Shown: piece by piece, positions 14,054-19,275 of the stretch
How the letters are laid out: each line of letters begins with the position of its first letter
Numbering within the stretch: position 1 is the stretch's first letter
Source of the DNA: Eubacterium sp. UBA3782
GTDB taxonomy: Bacteria > Bacillota > Clostridia > Lachnospirales > Lachnospiraceae
DNA length: 19,275 bases
Assembly (NCBI GenBank): GCA_002368795.1
Contig: DFFG01000072.1
Location: 23,475 to 42,749 of the forward strand
Direction of reading: 5' to 3'
Position numbers and translations under genes: made by a program
Notes under the pieces: model-generated
What the model was told of the DNA's origin: nothing
Databases searched by the model: none
The model's input: the letters and a program-made list of their open reading frames with translations, nothing else

Positions 14054-15156
14054 GCCTGGTCGTAGATATCAAAAAGAAGATCGGCAGCTTTTCGCTGGAT
14101 GTGTCCTTTGAAACACAAAATGAGATCGTCGCGATCCTTGGCGCTTCCGGCTGTGGAAAAAGCATGACACTTAAATGCATTGCCGGCATCGAAAAGTCGG
14201 ACAGCGGGCGGATCGTCCTGGACGGGCGTGTACTGTATGATTCGGAGAAGGGCATCTGCCTGCCGCCACAGAAGCGAAAAGTCGGATATCTCTTCCAGAA
14301 TTATGCCCTGTTTCCGAATATGACCGTGCGCGGCAATATCTTCTGCGGGATGCATAACCAGAAGGACCGGCAGGAAAAGGAAAAGAAGCTAAAAGCACTG
14401 CTGGCGCTGCTGAAGCTGGAGGGGCTGGAGGACAGGAAGCCTGCCGAGCTGTCAGGCGGACAGCAGCAGAGGACAGCGATCGCCAGGATCCTTGCATCAG
14501 AGCCCGAGATCCTGATGCTCGATGAGCCGTTTTCTGCTTTGGACGCGCATCTGCGGGATTCACTCAAGATCGAACTTCGGGACCTGCTGCGGACCTATGG
14601 GAAGACGGTGCTTCTGGTGACGCACAGCCGTGACGAAGCCTATAACATGTCGGTAAAGCTTGGAATCATGGCGGATGGTCGTATGCAGGGGACGCGTGAG
14701 GTCAAGTCGGTATTTGCCGACCCGGAGACCATTCAGGCTGCCGTAATCACAGGCTGCAAGAACATTGCCGCAGCACGCAGGATCGGCCCCTTTGAGGCAG
14801 AAGTCCCCGAATGGGGCATCACGCTCCGGACATCCCGGGAGCTCAAGGAGGGTCTTGCGGCGATCGGGATACGGGCACATTACTTCCGGCCCGGAAATGG
14901 AAGAAGCGGCAGTGAGGAGGAAAACACTAGAAGTCAGGGTACGCCAGAGCTCAGAACCCGACAGGGAAATTTCTTCCCGGTCACGTTCGCCGGAGAAATG
15001 GAAGAGCCCTTCGAGACGATCTTACAGTTCCGCTACACAGGACAGGCAGAGGGAAGCCCCAGCATCTGGTGGCGGCTTCCAAAAGACAAGAAGCCACGGG
15101 AGTTTCCGACGGAGATCGGGATCGCACCGGTCAACGTGCTTCCACTGTATGAATAA
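14050..15156 (+). CDS. modC: Molybdate ABC transporter ATPase ModC
   Basis: A 368-aa cytoplasmic ATPase that drives ModB. Seen: Walker A GASGCGKS at residues 31-38, the Q-loop in YLFQNYALFP, the signature LSGGQQQR, Walker B with catalytic Glu in ILMLDEPFSALD, and the H-loop in LLVTHSRDEAYN. After residue 230 comes the regulatory TOBE-like region (TGCKNIAAARRIG, then GIRAHYFRPG and a PFETILQF segment). A low-complexity, charged insertion of about 25 residues (SGSEEENTRSQGTPELRTRQ) interrupts that region and is a likely flexible loop. I chose the ATG at 14050, which overlaps the modB stop, over an in-frame ATG inside modB at 13963. It is the last gene of the molybdenum block; no clear terminator follows. 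Confidence 0.94.
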   Translation: MSLVVDIKKKIGSFSLDVSFETQNEIVAILGASGCGKSMTLKCIAGIEKSDSGRIVLDGRVLYDSEKGICLPPQKRKVGYLFQNYALFPNMTVRGNIFCGMHNQKDRQEKEKKLKALLALLKLEGLEDRKPAELSGGQQQRTAIARILASEPEILMLDEPFSALDAHLRDSLKIELRDLLRTYGKTVLLVTHSRDEAYNMSVKLGIMADGRMQGTREVKSVFADPETIQAAVITGCKNIAAARRIGPFEAEVPEWGITLRTSRELKEGLAAIGIRAHYFRPGNGRSGSEEENTRSQGTPELRTRQGNFFPVTFAGEMEEPFETILQFRYTGQAEGSPSIWWRLPKDKKPREFPTEIGIAPVNVLPLYE

Positions 15157-15214
15157 AAAAAGAAAAAATGCCAGTTATATGCAGAAACATTCATCAGATA
15201 TACAGTTTTGATTA

Positions 15215-15243
15215 TTGACTTTGCATATTTGCAGTGCTACGAT
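15215..15243 (+). promoter_or_regulatory. Strong promoter for the amino acid transporter
   Basis: TTGACT (15215-15220), 17 bases, then TACGAT (15238-15243) with TG one base upstream (TGCTACGAT), a near-consensus -35 with an extended -10. Transcription would begin near 15250, leaving a leader of about 55 bases. Confidence 0.65.
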
Positions 15244-15305
15244 AGGAAAAGTCTTAATTATTATAAGGTTTTCTGCAATTCTATTCATATTCGAAGGAGA
15301 AGATT

Positions 15306-16101
15306 ATGATGAAAAAGATTTTTGCTTCAGCACTGATTATGGCAATGACCCCTATCTCTGGCAGCCTGCGGCGGATCCGCATCCGGTGAGACCGCCGGAG
15401 AGATCAAGACAGTTGTGGCAGGCGAGCTTCATATGGCAACCAACGCATCCTTCCCGCCCTATGAGATGACCACCGATGACGGCGGCTATGAGGGCATCGA
15501 TGTGGAGATCGCCACAAAGATCGCCGAGAAGCTGGGCCTTACCCTTGTCGTTGACGACATGGAGTTTTCTTCTGTCATCACCTCTGTACAGAGCGGCAAA
15601 GAAGATATGGCCATGGCAGGTCTCACTGTCAGCGAAGAGCGCAAGCAGAATGTAGATTTTACTGACAGCTATGCGACCGGCGTCCAGGTCATCATCGTTA
15701 CCGATGACTCTCCCGTTGCCACCGTCGATGATCTGGCCAATGTATCCCTGATCGGCTGCCAGGAGGGCACGACCGGTTATATCTATTGCTCCGATACCGT
15801 GGAGAACGGCGGATACGGCGAGGATCATGTCGTTGCTTATCCGAATGGCGCAACTGCCGTCCAGGCTCTGCTTGACGGCAAGGTCGATGCCGTTGTTATC
15901 GACAATGAGCCGGCAAAGGCTTATGTCGCTGCCAATGAGGGCATCCACATCCTCGAGACCGAGTACGTTACCGAGGACTATGCCATTGGCGTAAACAAGG
16001 AGAATCCGGCCCTTCGCGAGGCGATCAACACCGCACTGAACGAGCTGATCGCAGACGGAACGGTCCAGGAGATCATCGACAAGTATATTTCTGCGGAATA
16101 A
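15306..16101 (+). pseudogene. Polar amino acid ABC transporter binding protein, frameshifted in the signal peptide
   Basis: A family-3 (polar amino acid) extracytoplasmic binding protein. Translation from the ATG at 15306 (AAGGAG seven bases upstream) gives a typical lipoprotein signal start, MMKKIFASALIMAMT, then runs out of frame to TGA at 15387-15389. The rest of the protein continues in the +1 frame: the lipobox SLAACGGSASG follows at once, then the binding domain to 16101, ending in EIIDKYISAE. Dropping one C from the run of four (15349-15352) restores MTLSLAACGGS and a 264-aa protein. Ligand-contact motifs SEERKQNVDFTDSY and VIDNEPA are intact, and the domain itself shows no other damage. 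So it is either a recent mutation, a sequencing error, or a slippable tract. Amino acid specificity is not readable. The permease and ATPase genes follow. Confidence 0.85.
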
Positions 16102-16154
16102 TCAGCAGATCTAAGTGAATGGTTCAGCTCCGCCTTGTGCGGAACGCTGCAGAG

Positions 16155-16178
16155 CAGGGCGGCAGCACAGCCGCCCTG
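16155..16178 (+). terminator. Strong hairpin between binding protein and permease genes
   Basis: CAGGGCGGC (16155-16163) pairs perfectly with GCCGCCCTG (16170-16178) around AGCACA. Only a short U-rich stretch follows, so it is probably an mRNA-stabilising or partly terminating hairpin that raises binding protein over permease. Confidence 0.5.
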
Positions 16179-16199
16179 TATTTCGTTGGAGGAAACCAA

Positions 16200-16919
16200 G
16201 TGGCTGGAATTTTTAATGATTTATGGATGCAGTTTCAGCAGAGCTTTATCGAAGGCGCGCGCTGGAAGCTGTATGTGGGCGGTCTTGGCATATCCTTTCT
16301 GGTGACGCTGGGCGCGCTGTTGATCGGTATCATACTGGGCATCCTTGTGGCGGTTGTCCGTACCATGCACGACCAGCAGGATGCGAACAAGGTCCATGCA
16401 GGCCTGAAATTTCTGAACTCTCTCAGTCTGCTGTATACGACCGTGATCCGCGGAACACCGATGATGGTCCAGCTGCTGATCATGAATTTCGTTATCTTCT
16501 CATCGAGCCGGAATCAGATCGGCATTGCCATCCTGGCTCTTGGCATCAACTCCGGCGCCTATACGGCCGAGATCATTCGAAGCGGCATCATGTCCATCGA
16601 TGTGGGACAGATGGAGGCCGGACGGTCTCTGGGTATGGGATATACGACGGTCATGAAGGATATCATCATCCCCCAGGCTGTCAAAAATATTCTGCCGGCG
16701 CTTGGCAATGAGCTGATCACCCTGTTCAAGGATACCTCTCTGGTATCTGCGATCGGACTGGTCGATCTCACCATGGTCGCAAGAAACATCCAGGCCAGGA
16801 CGTACCAGGCGCTGATGCCCTATATCGGCATTGCGCTGATGTATCTGGCAGTGGTTATCGTGCTCACCAGACTTCTGGGAATCCTGGAAAGGAGGATGCG
16901 CAAGAGTGACAGAAGATAA
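16200..16919 (+). CDS. Polar amino acid ABC transporter permease
   Basis: A 239-aa membrane protein of the HisM/GlnP type with several hydrophobic helices, the first at about residues 30-55 (ISFLVTLGALLIGIILGILVAVV). The EAA coupling loop is visible as EAGRSLGMGYTTVMKDIIIPQAVKN, as is the VIRGTPMMVQLLI motif near residue 85 typical of this family. I chose the GTG at 16200, because GGAGG lies seven bases upstream and it gives the family's MAGIFNDLW start; an in-frame ATG at 16119 lies before the 16155-16178 hairpin and has no ribosome binding site. It overlaps the ATPase gene by 14 bases. Confidence 0.93.
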   Translation: MAGIFNDLWMQFQQSFIEGARWKLYVGGLGISFLVTLGALLIGIILGILVAVVRTMHDQQDANKVHAGLKFLNSLSLLYTTVIRGTPMMVQLLIMNFVIFSSSRNQIGIAILALGINSGAYTAEIIRSGIMSIDVGQMEAGRSLGMGYTTVMKDIIIPQAVKNILPALGNELITLFKDTSLVSAIGLVDLTMVARNIQARTYQALMPYIGIALMYLAVVIVLTRLLGILERRMRKSDRR

Positions 16920-17649
16920 GAATGCTCTGATCCGAATCGAACATCTGACCAAGGCCTTTGGCGATCATGTGGTGCTTCGGGATATCTCCCAGCATGTCGA
17001 CAGGGGCGAGAGAGTGGTCATCATCGGGCCTTCCGGCTCTGGCAAATCCACCTTCCTTCGCTGCATGAACCTGCTGGAGGTCCCGACAGAGGGAGAGATC
17101 TGGTTTGACGGCACCAATATCACCGATCCAAAGACGGACATCAACCTGATCCGTCAGCAGATGGGCATGGTATTTCAGCACTTCAATCTTTTCCCAAACA
17201 AGACGGTGCGGGAAAACATTACCCTTGCGCCGCTTCGGACCGGCCTGATGAAGCAGGAGGAGGCGGATGCAGAGGCGACCCGTCTTCTGAAGCGTGTGGA
17301 TCTGCTGGACAAGGCCGATGCCTATCCGTCCTCCCTGTCCGGCGGACAGAAGCAGAGGATCGCCATCGTGCGGGCACTTGCCATGCATCCAAAGGTCATG
17401 CTTTTCGACGAGCCCACCTCCGCACTTGACCCGGAGATGGTCGGCGAAGTTCTTGCAGTCATGAAGGAGCTGGCCCAGGAGGGCATGACGATGGCTGTCG
17501 TTACCCATGAGATGGGCTTTGCCCGTGAGGTCGCAGACCGCGTGCTTTTCGTCGCTGACGGCATCGTCATGGAAGAGGGAACGCCCGAAGAAGTATTCGG
17601 ACAGCCAAAGGCGCCAAGACTGCAGGATTTCCTGTCAAAGGTGCTGTAA
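16906..17649 (+). CDS. Polar amino acid ABC transporter ATPase (GlnQ/HisP type)
   Basis: A 247-aa cytoplasmic ATPase. Seen: Walker A GPSGSGKST at residues 41-49, Q-loop in GMVFQHFNLFPNKTV, the signature LSGGQKQR, Walker B LFDEPTSALDPE with catalytic Glu, and an H-loop His in VTHEMGFAREVAD. The signature and the DPEMVGEVL segment are typical of the GlnQ/HisP/ArtP subfamily. The start is the GTG at 16906, with AAAGGAGG ten bases upstream inside the permease gene; the 14-base overlap suggests coupled translation. With the two upstream genes it completes a three-gene importer. Confidence 0.95.
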   Translation: MTEDKNALIRIEHLTKAFGDHVVLRDISQHVDRGERVVIIGPSGSGKSTFLRCMNLLEVPTEGEIWFDGTNITDPKTDINLIRQQMGMVFQHFNLFPNKTVRENITLAPLRTGLMKQEEADAEATRLLKRVDLLDKADAYPSSLSGGQKQRIAIVRALAMHPKVMLFDEPTSALDPEMVGEVLAVMKELAQEGMTMAVVTHEMGFAREVADRVLFVADGIVMEEGTPEEVFGQPKAPRLQDFLSKVL

Positions 17650-17655
17650 ACAGAC

Positions 17656-17681
17656 GCGGCTGCAGGATAGCCGCAGGTTTT
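17656..17681 (+). terminator. Terminator-like hairpin after the amino acid ATPase gene
   Basis: GCGGCT (17656-17661) pairs with AGCCGC (17669-17674), followed three bases later by four Ts (17678-17681). It is the first of three hairpins in this spacer. Confidence 0.4.
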
Positions 17682-17686
17682 ACCCT

Positions 17687-17742
17687 GGAGGGAGGCGCTC
17701 CCTCCATGTAGAAAAAAATACCCTGCCGCCTATTGCGGCGGG
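17687..17742 (+). other. Two further adjacent hairpins before dtd
   Basis: GGAGGGAG (17687-17694) pairs perfectly with CTCCCTCC (17698-17705). After A7, CCTGCCGC (17722-17729) pairs with GCGGCGGG (17735-17742) with one T-G. Neither is followed by a T-run; the second ends 20 bases before the dtd start and could fold against its initiation region. Confidence 0.45.
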
Positions 17743-17762
17743 AGACCGGATGGTGTGACAAG

Positions 17763-18203
17763 ATGAAATTTGTGGTGCAGAGAGTCAGTGAGGCCAGCGT
17801 GTCGGTGGACGGCGAGGTGCTCGGACAGATCGGCCGGGGATACATGGTCCTGATCGGAGTCGGTGAGGGAGATACAAAGGCAGACGCCGATAAATATCTG
17901 AAAAAACTGATCGCGCTCCGAATCTTTGATGACGAGGCCGGCAAGACCAATCTGTCTCTGGCGGATGTGGGCGGCAGCCTGCTGCTCATCTCGCAGTTTA
18001 CGCTCTATGCGAACTGCAAAAAGGGAAACCGGCCCAGCTTTTTCCATGCAGGGGATCCGCAAGCTGCAGAAGAGCTGTATGAATACATCTGCGAGGAGGC
18101 GGCAAAACAGGTGCCTGTGGTCCGGAAGGGTGTATTTGGGGCCCATATGCAGGTATCCTTGATCAACGACGGTCCATTTACAGTTATCCTCGAGGATCTG
18201 TAA
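17763..18203 (+). CDS. dtd: D-aminoacyl-tRNA deacylase Dtd
   Basis: A 146-aa cytoplasmic enzyme that removes D-amino acids (and glycine mischarged on tRNA-Ala) from tRNAs. Seen: MKFVVQRVSEASVSVDG at the N-terminus, SQFTL at residues 77-81 and NDGPFT at 135-140. These are the family's SQxxL and Gly-cisPro motifs, the latter reading GPF instead of the common GPV. Length is typical. The start is the ATG at 17763, chosen because the family begins MK-x-V-x-QRV; an in-frame ATG ten codons upstream has no matching residues. No clear Shine-Dalgarno precedes it, so translation may be modest or coupled. Confidence 0.95.
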   Translation: MKFVVQRVSEASVSVDGEVLGQIGRGYMVLIGVGEGDTKADADKYLKKLIALRIFDDEAGKTNLSLADVGGSLLLISQFTLYANCKKGNRPSFFHAGDPQAAEELYEYICEEAAKQVPVVRKGVFGAHMQVSLINDGPFTVILEDL

Positions 18204-18283
18204 CGGCCATCGGCCCTGAAAATGACCCTTTAACGCTTTTGATCTGCAATATGTGCCGACGGCGGAGATTGCAAAAATATCGC

Positions 18284-18312
18284 TTGATTTCAAAATTCAA
18301 TTGTGATAATAT
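18284..18312 (+). promoter_or_regulatory. Promoter for secG
   Basis: TTGATT (18284-18289), 17 bases, then TAATAT (18307-18312); an overlapping extended element, TGTGATAAT (18302-18310), could serve instead with a 15-base spacer. Transcription would begin about 40 bases before the start codon. Confidence 0.5.
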
Positions 18313-18356
18313 GTCTAATGCGAGTTTTTTCGCTGACATATAGGAGGTGAACGCAA

Positions 18357-18602
18357 TTGGCATCCGTAATCCGAACGATTTTAACTATCCTTTTTGCAAT
18401 AGATTCCATCTTACTTATTGTCGTCGTCCTTATGCAGCAGGGCAAGGACAGAGGTCTCGGCGCGATCAGCGGCATGAATACCGGTGACACGTACTGGGGA
18501 AGAAACAAGGGCCGTTCCAAGGAAGGCAAGCTGGTGCTCATCACCAGGATCGCCGCAGTCGTATTTATCCTGCTTGCCCTTGCACTCAACATGAGCTTTT
18601 AA
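18357..18602 (+). CDS. secG: Preprotein translocase subunit SecG
   Basis: An 81-aa membrane protein of the SecYEG channel. Two hydrophobic segments (about residues 5-25 and 60-78) flank a glycine-rich cytoplasmic loop. LMQQGKDRGLGAISG follows the first helix, matching the LLQ-x-GK-x-x-GL-x-x-x-x-x-G pattern of SecG. It starts at a TTG at 18357, six bases after a near-perfect AGGAGGTGA; no ATG lies in a better position. It has its own promoter and a strong terminator. In many Firmicutes secG precedes rnr and smpB; here an IS-type gene comes next. Confidence 0.94.
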   Translation: MASVIRTILTILFAIDSILLIVVVLMQQGKDRGLGAISGMNTGDTYWGRNKGRSKEGKLVLITRIAAVVFILLALALNMSF

Positions 18603-18606
18603 TCTG

Positions 18607-18635
18607 AAGCCGCTGCAGTGATGCAGCGGCTTTTT
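18607..18635 (+). terminator. Strong intrinsic terminator of secG
   Basis: AAGCCGCTGCA (18607-18617) pairs perfectly with TGCAGCGGCTT (18622-18632) around a GTGA loop, with five Ts at 18631-18635. It lies four bases after the secG stop. Confidence 0.9.
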
Positions 18636-18670
18636 CCGTGCAAAGCTGTTTTAGCGGGATCAAGCGCAAA

Positions 18671-18818
18671 GTCCTGTCTGCATCGATTTGTTCAAGTGAC
18701 AGGACCTGATAAGGGGCGCTGCAGACTTTCTGCAGGCTCTCCTTTCGGAGCGGGATGTACATTTTTTTAACATATAACGGCAAGAATTCTCCCATCCTAT
18801 AAGGTGACGGGATGAATT
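18671..18818. other. Gene-free structured spacer; possible IS left-end region
   Basis: No gene is seen here. Seen in order: GTCCTGTC (18671-18678) pairing with GACAGGAC (18698-18705); CTGCAG (18719-18724) repeated at 18730-18735, able to pair; CTCC/GGAG (18739-18750); seven Ts at 18762-18768; and an imperfect hairpin of AATT plus CATCC (18785-18797) with GGATG plus AATT (18810-18818), with a CTCC bulge. IS200/IS605 elements end in subterminal imperfect hairpins, so the last could mark the left end, but the boundary cannot be fixed without the right end. Confidence 0.35.
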
Positions 18819-18880
18819 GCACATCTTGGTATAGTTGTACTCGTCTCTCTTTTTGCACATATAAAAAGGAATAGTAAAAA

Positions 18881-18892
18881 GAACACTTGTTC
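18881..18892. promoter_or_regulatory. LexA-type SOS box
   Basis: GAACACTTGTTC is an exact match to the Gram-positive SOS core GAAC-N4-GTTC, with symmetric flanking A and T. Its right half forms the -35 element of the promoter at 18887-18915, where bound LexA would block RNA polymerase. Confidence 0.65.
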
Positions 18893-18915
18893 TAAATGCG
18901 CGCCTATGGTATACT
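18887..18915 (+). promoter_or_regulatory. Strong promoter reading into tnpA, overlapping the SOS box
   Basis: TTGTTC (18887-18892), 17 bases, then TATACT (18910-18915) with TG one base upstream (TGGTATACT). Transcription would begin near 18922, giving a leader of about 43 bases before the tnpA ATG. The short palindrome CTGTTATCAACAG (18914-18926) lies at the expected start site. Confidence 0.65.
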
Positions 18916-18964
18916 GTTATCAACAGAAGTAATCCATTTCAGTCGAATTCAAGGAAATGTTGGC

Positions 18965-19275
18965 ATGACGGACAAATATGATCGTAATGCTCATTCGGTC
19001 TTTCTTCTGTACTACCACCTCATCCTGGTCGTGAAGTACAGAAGCAAAGTGTTTGATAACGTGATTTCAGACCGTGCGAAGGAGATTTTCTGTCATATCG
19101 CGCCACGGTACGGGCTGACCCTGGAGGAATGGAACCACGATACAGATCACGTACATATCATGTTCCGCGGTCAGCCAAAGAGTGAGATCAGTAAGTTCAT
19201 CAATGCGTACAAGAGCGCATCGAGCCGGCTGCTGAAGAAGGAATTCCCGCAGATCAGGGAAAAATTGTGGAAAGA
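18965..19275 (+). CDS. tnpA: IS200/IS605-type transposase TnpA (5' part, cut by window end)
   Basis: The first 103 residues of a Y1 HUH transposase, which moves single-stranded DNA. Seen: the N-terminal VFLLYYHLILVVKYRSKVF, matching the family's H-x-VW(x)TKYR core, and the HUH metal motif HVH in HDTDHVHIMF, followed by SEISKFINAYKSASSRLLKKEFP. The catalytic tyrosine lies further on, beyond the window, so activity cannot be judged. The start is the ATG at 18965, with AAGGA nine bases upstream. The upstream promoter carries a LexA box. The remainder of the element, including any TnpB and the right end, is not visible. Confidence 0.92.
   Translation, partial: MTDKYDRNAHSVFLLYYHLILVVKYRSKVFDNVISDRAKEIFCHIAPRYGLTLEEWNHDTDHVHIMFRGQPKSEISKFINAYKSASSRLLKKEFPQIREKLWK

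Noticed and set aside
18586..18923. Two reverse-strand frames of 87-90 codons in the secG-tnpA spacer
   Set aside because: They overlap the secG terminator, several hairpins and the SOS promoter, and show no protein-like features.

Overview
The window looks like part of a Firmicutes (Clostridia) chromosome, most likely a moderately GC-rich member of the Lachnospiraceae. The support is strong GGAGG-type ribosome binding sites, TTG and GTG starts, a DUF4364 regulator, a YbiT/YkpA-type ABC-F protein, a YYY-type (DUF2298) membrane protein, and clostridial-style lipoprotein binding proteins. Nothing points to a phage. The only mobile gene is an IS200/IS605-type transposase cut by the right edge. 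No tRNA, rRNA or CRISPR array was seen.

Layout. 1-579: the end of an ABC-F ATPase gene. 705-5437: a rightward run of a sugar-nucleotidyltransferase-like gene, a 782-aa polytopic YYY/DUF2298 protein and rarA. 5460-5975: a leftward DUF4364 regulator that converges on rarA. 6182-7732: gpmI with its own promoter, ending in unusual terminator structures. 7733-8276: a gene-free stretch holding a promoter and a long folded leader that ends in an intrinsic terminator. 8277-15156: a molybdenum block made of a MoeA-like molybdopterin-binding protein, moaA, moaC, a MogA-MoaE-like fusion, modA, modB and modC. 15215-17649: a polar amino acid ABC transporter whose binding-protein gene carries a one-base frameshift in the signal peptide. 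17763-18203: dtd. 18357-18602: secG. 18603-18964: a structured spacer with a LexA-type SOS box over a strong promoter. 18965-end: a truncated tnpA.

How the genes work together. ModABC would import molybdate. MoaA and MoaC make cyclic pyranopterin monophosphate. The MoaE-like domain would add the dithiolene sulfurs and the MogA domain would adenylylate molybdopterin, with the MoeA-like protein as a further molybdopterin-binding partner. No MoaD is visible, so the sulfur-carrier subunit must be encoded elsewhere or replaced. The whole block sits behind a leader that ends in a terminator, and a second terminator separates modA from modBC, so transcript termination probably sets the expression of this cluster.

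Most interesting signals: the SOS box on the transposase promoter; the attenuator-like leader of the molybdenum block, which I could not match to a known riboswitch class; the His-rich MogA-MoaE-like fusion; the C4-run frameshift in the amino acid binding protein; and an ABC-F domain lacking both the Walker A lysine and the catalytic glutamate.
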